Positions 34,096-45,430 of a stretch of 64,000 nucleotides of DNA are shown one piece after another (positions within the stretch are counted from its first letter, which is position 1; the number at the start of each line of letters is the position of its first letter). The stretch covers positions 123,821,989 to 123,885,988 of the forward strand of contig CP136068.1 of NCBI GenBank assembly GCA_032622095.1, read 5' to 3'. Under the pieces are notes generated by a model, which saw only the letters and a program-made list of their open reading frames with translations, searched no databases and was not told the origin of the DNA. This DNA comes from Siphonodentalium dalli. Lineage: Eukaryota > Mollusca > Scaphopoda > Gadilida > Siphonodentaliidae. Position numbers and translations under genes: made by a program.

Positions 34096-35064
34096 TTAAA
34101 AAAAAGCAATTTTTGGATTCTTTATCTTTTTTTTTGTCTTTTTCTTCTTGTGCCTCTTCGCCGGTGGTGGTGCGGACGAAGAGGCATCCGAGGGAGAGGT
34201 GTTGCTCGTGCTGCTGGTATTGATCTGTTGATATGTGAGGAGTCCATTTTGGTCGATCTTGCCTTCTACTTCAGTCGGGTCATCAGCGTCTGCTTCAGTA
34301 TAAACGATGTCGTTGTTAATCAATTCGTTGTCTGCTCTGGTGAAGATGTATATTTCTTTTTTTCCTTTAGCAGCGAGTACCCGGCTCTTCAGATTGTCGA
34401 AGAGTACATCGAGCTGATTTATTTGGTCAGGTGTTTTTCTCTCCCTGGGTGGAGACTCCGGGTACTTCGGCGTCTCCGGAACTGTGAACGAATCTTCGGT
34501 CTGGGGTGGTGGTGTTGAATCCAACCTCATCTCGAAGTTCGCCAGTTCCACGTCGAAGCTGGCGGCAGGAACATCTGGGGTGGTATCCACGTCCCTGTCT
34601 CCGCAAGCTTCGACGACGACAGCAGGAACCTCCGGCAGATCAACGGAGTCCCTGCTAGCTGGTGCAATGTCGCCTGTCTCCATGCAGGTCGGGTCGTCTG
34701 GGCGTCTCTCAGACAACTCCGACCTACCGGCTGTGACATTGGACGTCGGCTGAACCACACGGGGAGGGTTGACTGGCAGATCAACAGTCACCCCCTTCTT
34801 CCATTTTGCCCGTCTGGCGGCGTCCCTTTTCCTTCTTGAAGGCGTCTTTTTCTTTGTGGGTCCCTTCTTCCCACTCTTCATTGGACAGCGGGTGGTCTTG
34901 GAGTTGGTGTCCCGGGTCTGAGATTTCTGGGTTCCAGCATCTTCAGTCCTGAATTCCAGGCAAAGTGTCAGATATCCCCGGCTAGACTGGAGAGACCAGT
35001 TAGCGATGTCCAATATCCGACTTCTTTGCACTGCGGCCAACACGGCGTCTGGGATTAAATCCAT
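34096..35064 (-). CDS. Gag/ORF1-like protein of a retroelement, basic and proline-rich
   Basis: This 322-codon frame starts at the first ATG (35064) on the minus strand, antisense to HACL1; the frame is open a further 23 codons upstream. The N-terminal part (LIPDAVLAAVQRSRILDIAN, then WSLQSSRGYLTLCLEFR) resembles a short folded domain common in ORF1-like proteins of invertebrate retroelements. It is followed by a Lys/Arg-rich motif (TPSRRKRDAARRAKWKK) of the same kind. A Pro, Asp and Ser-rich low-complexity middle comes next, then an NQLDVLFDNLKSRVLAAK helix, and a Lys-rich tail (KRHKKKKTKKKIK). There is no zinc knuckle and no reverse transcriptase nearby. The G+C content is far above its surroundings. 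Function is unproven; an orphaned ORF1 or a host-adopted nuclear protein are both possible. Confidence 0.55.
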   Translation of the reverse strand: MDLIPDAVLAAVQRSRILDIANWSLQSSRGYLTLCLEFRTEDAGTQKSQTRDTNSKTTRCPMKSGKKGPTKKKTPSRRKRDAARRAKWKKGVTVDLPVNPPRVVQPTSNVTAGRSELSERRPDDPTCMETGDIAPASRDSVDLPEVPAVVVEACGDRDVDTTPDVPAASFDVELANFEMRLDSTPPPQTEDSFTVPETPKYPESPPRERKTPDQINQLDVLFDNLKSRVLAAKGKKEIYIFTRADNELINNDIVYTEADADDPTEVEGKIDQNGLLTYQQINTSSTSNTSPSDASSSAPPPAKRHKKKKTKKKIKNPKIAFF

Positions 35065-35230
35065 AAGCCTAATCCAAAACCGTCTCACTGGCGTTAAGCA
35101 CGAGGGCAGCTGCACCCGGAGGCGCGGCCACACAACTCACCCGTGCTTAACGCTCTGACCGAAGAGGAACTAATAAGGATCGAAGCAATCACGACCGTTT
35201 CGCTCCACTCTCAGGCCAGAGAACTCCGAT

Positions 35231-35815
35231 TGAGTGTACATATTGTCATATTAAGTACGAATCAAGTAGATAAGACCTAGAGTGTACATATTGTAATATT
35301 AAGCGTGAATCAAGTATATAAGACCTAGAGTGTACATAGTGTAATATTAAGTGTGAATCAAGTAGATAAGACCTAGAGTGTACATAGTGTAATATTAAGT
35401 GTGAATCAAGTAGATAAGACCTAGAGTGTACATAGTGTAATATTAAGTGTGAATCAAGTAGATAAGACCTAGAGTGTACATAGTGTAATATTAAGTGTGA
35501 ATCAAGTAGATAAGACCTAGAGTGTACATAGTGTAATATTAAGTGTGAATCAAGTAGATAAGACCTACAGTGTACATATTGTAATATTAAGCGTGAATCA
35601 AGTAGATAAGACCTAGAGTGTACATAGTGTAATATTAAGTGTGAATCAAGTAGATAAGACCTAGAGTGTACATATTGTAATATTAAGCGTGAATCAAGTA
35701 GATAAGACCTAGAGTGTACATAGTGTAATATTAAGTGTGAATCAAGTATATAAGACCTAGAGTGTACATAGTGTAATATTAAGTGTGAATCAAGTATATA
35801 AGACCTAGAGTGTAG
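35231..35815. repeat. 48-bp minisatellite, about 12 units
   Basis: The unit contains gagtgtacatagtgtaatat, taagtgtgaatcaagtagat and aagacctag; copies are almost identical. The 48-bp period keeps a minus-strand frame open for 190 codons as a 16-residue repeat (HSRSYLLDSHLILHYV). It lies just upstream of the gag-like ORF on the same strand, but a stop codon separates them. Confidence 0.92.
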
Positions 35816-36581
35816 CATACGCTTATTTTGAATGATTTAAATAACTGAAAATAACTGAAAAATGAAAATAAAAAAAGACTGTCATGAATATCAGGGAAAA
35901 TTATTGAATGGCCCAGAATTATTTTATACGAACAAAATTCCAAATAAAATCAATATTAATTGATAGACGCGTTTCCAGACTGGTGGTCTTTGATTCATAT
36001 TTATTATTTCATACCCAGGAAGCTATATAGATCATGTTGCGGAAGAGATAATCCACCTCTAGACTAGACTTGTATTATGCACATGGAAGTTCTTTGTGTT
36101 TTATAATTCAGCTTTTATAATACATTTCTCATTCTGTAAAAGTACATTTAGTCATGTTTTTCATGGTTGTTGATAACCACGAAATCAAAAACGTCATGGA
36201 AAGTTATCTTCGACACTAACGCGGTTACCGTTTTGAGAAATGACATGCTGAAGGTAACTCTATTGATCCGATGTAAATTCAAAGCCTAGGGAGGTAACTA
36301 ACACTATGGGGGAGTAGCTACAGTCTAATTACAATGTTTAATCAATCTAACGTCATAAAAATAAATAACATAACAATTTTTAAACACATGTTTGAATGAT
36401 CAACTTAACAGTCACATATTACAGTATGGCTTTTGTGAAATCTGACAAAATCACAAATCTACATTTGTAACCAGCTTTTAAGAGACATATTTGCATTATA
36501 TAGTTGACTGATTATGCGCATATTTTTATATGGTGCAGATTAATCAGATGTTGGCTTTGGTAAATATTTCTCATTCTTGCA

Positions 36582-37135
36582 GGGGGATGGGGGGTCGGAA
36601 AAAATTTCAGGCACGTATGGCCTTTTTTTTTTTTTTTTTTTCCCTTTCGATCATTTTTTGTACCCACCCACCCCCACCGCCAAATTTTTTTCCGTTTTCG
36701 GCAGTTTTTTTCCGACCGTTTTTTGACACCCACCCCCCTTTTAACACTAAAACAGAGATTTTCGGGGGAAATTCACTGTAAACAGCTGTATATGAATTTA
36801 TGTGCATACTATTTATCATGGATGTTAACATGGACATGTAAATAGGAATGAGTCATTTTGAGGTCATTCGGCCAAAAAAACATGGCTGCCAGCGGCCATC
36901 TTGGATTTCAATATTTGCAACAAAATACAACACGATAACTGCCTGCAGTCAGTTTACCAGTTAGAATTACATTATTTCTCTCATTCAAAGTGGTTTTGAA
37001 GCCCAACTCATTGCCAAAACACTAAAAAACAAGTAGGAATTTTTTTTTTTAGTCGCGGAAAAAATTGCTTGTTGGTGGCTTTGACCCACCCCGGCATACG
37101 TGCCGGAATTTTTTTTTCACCCCCCCCCCCCCCTG
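36582..37135. mobile_element. 554-bp TIR element with 9-bp target duplication
   Basis: It is flanked by attcttgca at 36573-36581 and 37136-37144. The ends are G-rich on the left (gggggatggggggtcgg, then aggcacgtatgg) and the inverted C-rich equivalent on the right (ggcatacgtgccgg, then a run of c). A 9-bp duplication fits Mutator-like elements (inference). The interior holds a minus-strand copy (about 36845-36910) of the unit that makes up the array at 48655-50420. Confidence 0.75.
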
Positions 37136-37194
37136 ATTCTTGCATTGATTGTTTTGAGATGAGAGTGACTTTCACCTAGCGTAGTTGGCAACAA

Positions 37195-37430
37195 AAGCTT
37201 GGACATGCGACGTGGTAATTACGACTACAGTGCGTATGTGTAATTTCCGATGACTTGCTGAGATGGACATGCGACGTGGTAATTGCGACTACAGTGCGTA
37301 TGTGTAATTTTCGATGACATGCGACGTGGTAATTACGACTACAGTGCGTATGTGTAATTTCCGACGACATGTGACGTGGTAATTGCGACTACAGTGCGTA
37401 TGTGTAATTTCCGATGACTTGCTGAGAAGG
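37195..37430 (+). repeat. About 60-bp tandem repeat, four units
   Basis: Units share gacatgcgacgtggtaatt, cgactacagtgcgtatgtgt and aatttccgatgac. Two units also carry ttgctgaga. Confidence 0.9.
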
Positions 37431-37898
37431 CTGCACTTCTATTAGTTGGACATTATTGTTATTATTGGGGGTTTGGCGATGACAATACCTATTGGCGGAC
37501 ACACACATTTACGAACCCACGAAAAAGTCATAAATCTGTGAACCAGGAAAATTTATACCAATGAATTTAAAGCCATTTACAGTATATAGTTCCACCATGC
37601 ATGACCGGCTAATCGAGGTTCGATTCAAACCAAAATCTAAGATTTGCAGGACATTACATGAGGGCTTTCAGATGGTGTTGTTCACATTTCCCATTCTAGA
37701 GTTATTCTTCTTTGTTATTCTGGAAATGATGATCTGTTTTGTCGGTCCGTACAAATATCTCACCCATGGGTTATCAAATCTCAATAGAGAGCTACTTGTT
37801 TACAATTTGCTTTGTTCAGATGTTGTATATTAAAGATACAGTGGGTATTGCTATTAATTTAGTCATATCCGTTAAAACGGGCATAAACAGAAAGAATA

Positions 37899-39415
37899 TC
37901 TATATATATAAAACCCGTCGTCTGTGTGTGTGTGTGTGTGTGTATTTGTGTGTGTGTGTATAACTCGGTCACGCTTTTGGCGCGTTTATAACTTTTCAAC
38001 CAAAGCGTTGTTGGAAATTAATGTGTCAGTTCAGGTTCAGTGTGAATTTAGGTAACGAATGTTGATTTTGTCGCGGAAGTGCATGTATAGTGGGGTGTAG
38101 TGTCAAGACTCGAACGTTCTACCGTCGTTGGGAATGGGTGGATGTAGTGGTGTGCAGATCCAAGACTCGAACGTTCGTCGTTGGGAATGGGTGCTAATAT
38201 GGTATTTTAATTTGCCAGTTGGGTTTGAACATAAGTAAAGAATGCTGTCTTTGATACGAAAGTTGTGCATTGAGTGTGGAATCGAAGGAGTACCGGTATA
38301 CTCGGAAGATGGCGAATGGACACAGTCTGGCCTCCCGCCAATGGGTACCGCGAACTCAGTAAATTCGCCGGAACTCATTAAGAAAAATCACATTCCCGGG
38401 CCGGGACTAATAATACAGTGTAAACACTATACTGCCGACGCTAATTAATGCTCTTTTAATCTTTCGGTTGAGTGCAAATCTGATACAAAAAATGATTAAA
38501 AGATCAAAATGTGCGCGAAGCGCACGCAGTTAAAGATCATATAATCTGCGCGAAGCTCACAAAGGGGCTATAGGCCCCTCCCCCGCTAAATAAATGTTCC
38601 GAATTGAGCCTGTTTCGGTTACTATAGATAAAGTAAAATATCTTGATTGTTGCGTTCCATATGTGCATGCAACGTGGATTGGGGAGATTGGGGTGGGGGT
38701 AAAATACAGTTTTATTGAAATAAAGTGTTCATACAAATGGGCCGCGCAGTGCAGGGCGTGTGGTCACTGGGCTGCATGCTGAATACAGGTTCCAAAGGGG
38801 GTCCGTTTAAAATGTGCTGCGAGCTCCCTACATGTGCGCGAAGCGCACGCAGTTTAAGATCATATAATGTGCGCGAAGCGCAGAAAGGGACTGCAGGCAC
38901 CTCCCCCGCTAAATAAGGCTCCCGAATTGAGCCTGTTTCAGTATAGATAAAGTAAAATATCTTGATTGTTGCTTTCCATATGTGCATGCATATACATGGG
39001 TTGGGGAGATGGGGTGGGGTACAAATACAGTTTTATTGAAATAAAGTGTTTATACAAATGGGCTGCGCAGTGCAGGGCGTGTGATCATTGGGCGGTATGC
39101 TGAATACAGGTTCCAAAGGGGGTCCGTTCAAAATGTGCCGCAAGCTCCCGAACAAAGGCTCCTGAATTGAGTATGTTTCAGTTGGTTTATAGTAATATTT
39201 AAATAATATGCTGATTTTGTTTCGTTCAATATATGCATGCGCATATGTGGACTGGGTGTGTAGAAATACAGTTTTAGTGAAATAAAGTGTTCCAACGCGC
39301 ATCCAGTATAACACAAAAGAGAAGCATGACCATTCCATGTGTCCATGAAAGCGGACACTAGAAAATAACAAAGAACATTTGTATACCCGTCATTTTGTGA
39401 TGGGCAATCCCCTAG
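37899..39415 (+). mobile_element. Non-autonomous Helitron, copy 1
   Basis: The 5' end is tctatatatataaaacccgt (TC start) and follows an A. The 3' end has the hairpin cccgtcattttgtgatggg, then caatcc and the terminal CTAG, followed by T. This is the canonical Helitron structure: insertion between A and T, a 3' hairpin and a CTRR end. The interior has gcgcgaagcgcac short repeats and a doubled segment (caatgtgc-type and ggttccaaagggggtccgtt modules at about 38790 and 39105). It lacks Rep/helicase coding, so it depends on an autonomous copy. Rolling-circle transposition is family knowledge. Confidence 0.85.
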
Positions 39416-39451
39416 TCTATATATATAAAACCCGTCGTCTGTGTGTGTGTG
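39416..39451 (+). mobile_element. Helitron 5' stub, 36 bp
   Basis: It begins exactly after the CTAG of copy 1 with tctatatatataaaacccgt and a tg run, and is cut by the next 5' end. Confidence 0.75.
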
Positions 39452-40980
39452 TCTATATATATAAAACCCGTCGTCTGTGTGTGTGTGTATCTGTGTGTGT
39501 GTAACTCGGTCACGTTTTTGGCGCGTTTATAACTTTTCAACCATGCGTCCAATGTGGTCCAAATTTGTACCACGACATATAGTGTGCCATAAAAGGTGAC
39601 TCACTAAATTTCACGTCGATTGGTCAAAGCAAACCTGAGATCTAACATGGTCCCCAAATGCAGCATTTGCACTCAAGTAGACACTATTTCTTATGACGTT
39701 TGTCGAAATTGACGTAATGTTGATTTTGTCGCGGAAGTACATGTATAGCGGTGTAGATCAAGACTCGACCGTTCTATCGTCGTTGGGAATGGGTGGATGT
39801 AGTGGTGTGCAGAGTCAAGACTCGAACGTTCGTCGTTGGGAATTGGTGCTAATATGGTATTTTAATTTGCCAGTTGGGTTTGAACATAAGTAAAGAATGC
39901 TGTCTTTGATACGAAAGTTGTGCATTGAGTGTGGAATCGAAGGAGTACCGGTATACACGGAAGATGGCAAATGGACACACTCTGACCTGGAAAAAGCACA
40001 TTCCCGGGACAGGCCTAATAATAGGGCCTACAGTGTAAACAATACTGCCGACGCTAATTAATGCTCTTTTAATCTTCCGGTTGAGTGCAAATCTGATACA
40101 AGAAAAAATGTTTAAAAGATCACAATGCGCGAAGCGCACGCAGTTTTAAATTCATATAATGAATTTAAACTCACAAAGGGGCTGCAGGCCCCTCCCCCGC
40201 TAAATAAAGGTTCCGAATTGAGCCTGTTTCAGTTAGTATAGATTAAGTAAAATATCTTGATTGTTGCGTTCCATATATGTGCATGCATATGTATGTGGGT
40301 TGGGGAGATGATGGTGGGGGCAAAAATAGTTTTATTGAAATAAAGTGTTCATACAAATGGGCCACGCAGTGCAGGGCGTGTGCTCAATAGGCTGCATGTT
40401 GAATACAGGGTCCGTTTAAAATGTGCTGCAAGCTCCCTATATGTGCGCGAAGCTCACGCAGTTTAAGACCATATAATGTGCGCGAAGTGCAGAAAGGGGC
40501 TGTAGGCCCCTCTCTAAATAAAGATTCCGAATTGAGCCTGTTTCAGTTAGCATAGATAAAGTAAAATATTTTGATTGTTGCGTTCCATATGTGCATGCAT
40601 ATACATGGGTTGGGGAGATGGGGTGGGGGTAAAAATACAGTTTTATTGAAATAAAGTGTTCATACAAACGGGCCGCGCAGTGCAGGCGTGTGATCATTAG
40701 GCGGCATGCTGAATACATGTTCCAAAGGGGGTCCGTTCAAAATGTGCCACAAGCTCCTGAATTGAGTATGTTTCAGTTGGTGCAATTTTGTTTCGTTCAA
40801 TATGTGCATGCGCATATGTGGACTGGGTGTGTAGAAATACAGTTTAAGTGAAATAAAGTGTTCTGGACAACGCGCATCCAGTAACAAAAAGAGAAGCATA
40901 ACCATTCCATGTGGCCACGAACGCGGACACTAGAAAATAACAAAGAAAACTTATATACCCGTCATTTTGTGACCCCCTAG
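39452..40980 (+). mobile_element. Non-autonomous Helitron, copy 2
   Basis: A 5' TC end with the same ctatatatataaaacccg start. It shares the interior of copy 1, including agtgtggaatcgaaggagta, gcgcgaagcgcac-like repeats and gtgcagggcgtgtg. The 3' end cccgtcattttgtga has lost the second hairpin strand and ends ccccctag directly before copy 3. Confidence 0.8.
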
Positions 40981-42371
40981 TATATAAAACCCGTCGTCTG
41001 TGTGTGTGTGTGTATCTGTGTGTGTATAACTTGGTCACGCTTTTGGCGCGCTTATAACTGTTCAACCATGTGTGCAATGTGGAGCAAATTTGTACCATGG
41101 GCTATATTGTGTCTTAGAAGATGACTCACCAAATTTCACCCCGATTGGTCAAAGCAAACCTGAGATCTAACATGGTCCCCAAATACAGTATTTGTACTCA
41201 AGTATAGACACTATTTCTTATGACGTTTGTCGAATGACGTCATGTGACGTCGCACGCAAACCCACACTTGCTTTGCTATTGTAGGCGAAACTTCCATGCG
41301 CTCTACCAACGCGTTGTTGGAAATAGGGGCTAAATTAATGTGTCAGTTCAGGTTCATTGTGAATTTAGGTAACGAATGTTGATTTTGTCGCGGAAGTGCA
41401 TGTAGTGGGGTCTAGAGTCTCGAACGTTCTACCGTCGTTGGGAATAGGTGGATGTAGTGGGATGCAGAGTCAAGACTTGAACGTTCAAGGTTCGTCGTTG
41501 GGAATGGGTGCTAATATGGTATTTTAGAATGCTGTCTTTGATACGAAAGTTGTGCATTGAGTGTGGAATCGAAGGGGTACCGGTATACACGGAAGATGGC
41601 GAATGGACACAGTCTGACTTCCCGCCAGTGGGTAGGGCCTACCGTTCAGTAAATTCGCCGGAACTCAGTTAGAAAAAACACATTCCCGGGCCGGGACTAA
41701 TACTACAGTGTAAACAATACTGCCGACGCTAATTAATGCTCTTTTAATCTTTCGGTTGAGTGCAAATCTGATAAAAGAATGTTTAAAAGATCAAAATGTG
41801 CGCGAAGCGCACGCGAATCGCACGAAGTTTAAGATGATATAATGTGCGCGAAGCGCACAAAGGGGCCATAGGCCCCTCCCCCGCCAAATAAAGGCTCCCG
41901 AATTGAGCCTGCTTTAGTTAGTATAGATAAAGTAAAATATCTGGATTGTTGCGTTCCATATGTGCATGTATATTCGTGGGTTGGGGAGATTGGGGTGGGG
42001 GTAGAAAATACAGTTTTATTGAAATAAAGTGTTCGTACAAATGGGCCGCGCAGTGCAGGGCGTGTGATCATTAGGCTGCATGCTGAATACAGGTTCCAAA
42101 GGGGATCCGTTCAAAATGTTCCGCAAGCTCCCTACAATTCGTCGCTGAATAAAGGCTCCTGAATGGAGTATATTTCAGTTGGTGTATAGTAAAATTTAAA
42201 TAATATGCTGATTTTGTAGAAATACAGCTTTTAGTTAAATAAAGTGTTCCAACGCGCATCCAGTAACAAAAAAAGAGAAGCATGACCATTCCATGTGTTC
42301 ATGAACGCGGACACTAGAACATAACAAAGAACATTTATTTACCCGTCATTTTGTGACGGGCAACCCCCTAG
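40981..42371 (+). mobile_element. Non-autonomous Helitron, copy 3
   Basis: It starts tatataaaacccgtcgtctg, lacking the first TC bases, and ends with an intact hairpin cccgtcattttgtgacggg, caaccc and CTAG before T. The interior is collinear with copies 1 and 2 with indels. The three copies are head to tail with no spacer. Confidence 0.8.
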
Positions 42372-42508
42372 TATTAAAATATAGACAGATTAATGTGTTC
42401 TTATACCAATCATAAATATCACATAAATAGCATGTTATTGTCACGATCGTACGCAGTTTAGTAAACAAAAGCAATGTTATGTTACATTATATTACGTAAA
42501 GAGTGTGT

Positions 42509-42696
42509 GATAAGCAAAACACTCAACACTGGAGAAATCACACTAAATGAAATGTAGTTAAAACTGTACCATGTTGTTTACAACATACCGTTATATCGCT
42601 CGCTAAGCATCGCCTCTCAAGATTTTCGTGTTGACTGGATCACCGTGAATCACTCTCCTAAAAAAAATCACCACGGTGTTGAGTGTTTTGCTTATC
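42509..42696. mobile_element. 188-bp MITE with 21-bp TIRs
   Basis: gataagcaaaacactcaacac at the left is perfectly inverted at the right (gtgttgagtgttttgcttatc). The interior is unique and non-coding. No clear target duplication was found. Confidence 0.8.
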
Positions 42697-42769
42697 GATC
42701 ACTGTTTATGTGCTGTATATAAACAAAAGCTCAGCTTACACAAGCGCGTTTTGTGGATAATATTATATT

Positions 42770-42864
42770 CATACTATCATTATACTATACTGTTAGTATA
42801 TTCTTATCATTATACTATACTGTTAGTATATTCTTATCATTATACTATACTATTAGTATATTCT
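42770..42864 (+). repeat. 30-bp tandem triplicate
   Basis: The unit tcattatactatactgttag plus tatattctta is repeated three times. Confidence 0.9.
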
Positions 42865-43012
42865 TGAGGAAATTTTCGTTATTTGGTAACTTTTATTTCT
42901 AAATTATAAACTACAACCAAGGCCATATGTGCTTTTAAGAAAGGGTACAATCAATTGCTCGGCACTATTAGTTGAATGAGACATGTGAATTGTCAAACAT
43001 CAGTGTGATGTA

Positions 43013-44176
43013 TAGTCCAAGTCTTCTTGTACTAAAACCAGCTAAGATATTGGGATGGCGATGCTGGCGTTTAGTCCAAGACCGCTTGCATACCAATCCT
43101 ACCACATGAGTTACGCCCACGATCTGTGGCGGGAATTTGTGGTGTATTTTACTCGATTCACCTAGCAAATCAATACATGATGCTATATACATCGGAAAGG
43201 CTTACATCTAATGGTCATAATGGTGTATAATAATCTAACTTTAATGTTAAATTACACATAGAATATTCCGGTTGATTGCCACACACATCGATTTGTTTCT
43301 CTGTTTGTTTACGTTTTAACCGAAAGCCGAAGTGGTCCGAATAAGTTCGGCATAATCCGCTGTTTGTTCTGAGAATTCTACTTTCCGTTTCTATATAAAG
43401 CGGGTTTTCCGAACAAAAATGGCGAAAACCGATCGCCCGAAAGTCCAGTTTTCTATGTGCTTTCAGAACAATTCCCGCACTAAAAACTTAATGACATAAT
43501 GGAGGATCAGAACGGTAGTTTTGTTGACAATTATCGCAAGCAACTTGTCAAAATTGGAGCAAATTAGATCTCTTGTGTCTGACTTGCCATGCGTGTGGTG
43601 TGCATTTTGACATCTGTGTTGATAAAATAATCGGAGAACCGAATCACACAGTTTCGAAATATAGTTCTTCCGTTTTAGTGGGACTTTTCAAACTTAAGGT
43701 TCATTTATTTAGTGTATTACATTTATATCTCCAATGTTTAATTAATCTATTTATTATTTTATTTATTGACACACATAATTACGATTACAATGGAGAATTC
43801 ATCGTAATTTGCGTTGTTGTCCAAAATCTACGGAATATTTTCAACGGAAAATGCCGAACACAGTTCGCGAGGTCAACCGAGTTCGCATACTTTTAAAAAA
43901 TTGTAAACATTGAGGTAAATGTCTCTTTTCGCATTAAATTACCGTTTTAAATTCACAACTGATGTGGGTTTCAGATAAAATAGCATGTCTTCTGCGGAAA
44001 ATATCCGTTTATTGTCGCAATTGTGATATTTTATTTCATATAATTGTGGTTTTATTTGAGCGGGTCACTAACGCTTAAGCCGTGTCATAAGCGAGCATAT
44101 AGGGCGGTCTTGGACTAAACGCCAGCATCGCCATCCCAATATCTTAGCTGGTTTTAGTACAAGAAGACTTGGACTA
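43013..44176. mobile_element. 1164-bp TIR element, 73-bp identical TIRs, 9-bp target duplication
   Basis: Both ends begin tagtccaagtcttcttgtac and match without a mismatch for 73 bp. The TIR itself contains the start motif tagtccaag twice (positions 1 and about 60). tgtgatgta flanks it at 43004-43012 and 44177-44185. The size, long TIR and 9-bp duplication fit a non-autonomous Mutator-like element. The interior contains no transposase; the longest frame (107 codons, 43573-43896) is unrecognised. The right end lies 37 bp before the next HACL1 exon, so insertion happened in the last part of the intron. Confidence 0.88.
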
Positions 44177-44222
44177 TGTGATGTACTGAAATAAGAGTAC
44201 TATATCTTTTAAATATTTTCAG

Positions 44223-44289
44223 ATACAAGCTTCCTGTGATTATAATCGTGCTCAATAATAACGGGATATTCACGGGGACAGACAGAGAT
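44223..44289 (+). CDS. HACL1: HACL1 exon with the NN end of the ThDP motif; 3' border unclear
   Basis: After tttaaatattttcag the frame gives YKLPVIIIVLNNNGIFTGTD. Animal HACL1 has Y-x-LP-(I/V)-I-x-x-V-x-NNNGI-(Y/F) here. NNN completes the thiamine-diphosphate/Mg2+ motif begun by GDS in the previous exon. The Arg codon split between exons (AG plus A) is in phase. No GT donor lies near the expected exon end. At about 44285-44290 the sequence passes into the 130-bp repeat array, and the frame stays open to a TAA at 44577. Either the array interrupted this exon, or the gene ends in repeat-derived sequence. The listed end is where similarity stops. Confidence 0.8.
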
Positions 44290-45430
44290 CCCCAAGGCAC
44301 TCTTTCCACACACCTCAACCTTATCCAAAATGGTCACTGTCCAAAGGGTTCAAATAGGGCACGCATACTATTTCCCAGCCCCTTGGCCGATTTAGGTCAA
44401 ATACAGGGTGTTATAGGGTTCCCCCAAGGCAATCTAAATATTCACCCCTTTACCACACCCGATCCAAAATGGCCGCCGTCCAGAGGGGTTCAAATAGGGC
44501 AGGGTACCCATGCCATTTCTTGGTCTTTTGACCGATTTAGGTCAAACAAAGACTGTTGTATGGTGCTACCATTATAATCTAAATATTCACCCCTTTCACA
44601 CCACCAGATGCAAAATGGCCGCCGATCAGAAGGGTTCAAATAGGACACCCATGCCATTTATCGTCCCGGTGACAGATTTAGGTCAAACAAAGGGTGTGGT
44701 GCCACCAAGACTATCTAAATATTCACCACTTTCACACCACCCCGATCCGAAATGGCCGCCGATCGATGGGTTCAAATAGGACACTCATGCCATTTCTCGC
44801 CCCGTTGACCGATTTAGGTCAAACAAAGGATGTTGTAGGGTGCCCCCAGGATCATTTAAATATGCACCACTTTCACCCCACCCCAACCCAAGATGTCTAC
44901 AGTCCAGAATGGTTGAAATAGAGCACCCATGCATTTTCTCGGCCCATTGAACGATTTAGGTAAAACAAATGGTGTTGTAGGGTGCCCCCCCCCAAGCCAA
45001 TTAAAAAATATACACCCTTTCACACCACCCCGATCTAAAATGGCCGCCGTGCAGAAATTGTCAAATCTGACACCAATGCCATTTCTAGGCCCCTTAGGTC
45101 AAACAAAGGTTGTTGGAGGGTGGCCCCCAAGCCAATCTAATTATTCACCCATTTCACCCAGCCCGATCCAAACTGGCCGCCGCACAGAAGGGTTAAAATA
45201 TGGCATATATGCTATTTCTCGTCCCCTTGACCGATTTAGGTCAAACAAAGAGTGTTGAAGGGTGGCCCACAATGGACTCTTTCCACAAACCTCACCCCAT
45301 CCAAAATGGCCGTCATCCAGGGGGATTCAAATAGGGCACCCATGCCATTTCTCGTCCCCGTGACCGAATTAGGTAAAATAAAGGGTGTACTTGTCGTGTG
45401 TCCCTAAGCCAACATAAATAGTCGCCCTTT
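44290..45430 (+). repeat. About 130-bp tandem array, locus 2, direct part
   Basis: About eight to nine units carry aaaatggccgccgtccagaa, gggttcaaatagg, accgatttaggtcaaacaaa and caatctaaatattcaccc. It is the same family as 30220-30742. Several plus-strand frames arise from the repeat and are not genes. Confidence 0.9.

Larger units (their letters stand above)
33222..44222 (+). other. HACL1 intron of about 11 kb packed with mobile elements
   Basis: GT at 33222 to AG at 44221-44222 (tttaaatattttcag). The intron holds a gag-like ORF, two minisatellites, two TIR elements with 9-bp target duplications, a small MITE and a tandem Helitron array. Between 33222 and 34090 and between 35830 and 36570 I see nothing recognisable. 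Confidence 0.75.

Noticed and set aside
35246-35818. 190-residue minus-strand protein of 16-residue repeats
   Set aside because: The frame is produced by a 48-bp minisatellite. There is no start context and a stop lies before the next ORF.
38103-42289. Many 60-110 codon frames in the Helitron region
   Set aside because: They recur with the Helitron copies in different states of decay; none resembles Rep or helicase.
44510-45258. Several plus-strand frames around 100 codons
   Set aside because: They follow the period of the 130-bp array and are not conserved between its units.
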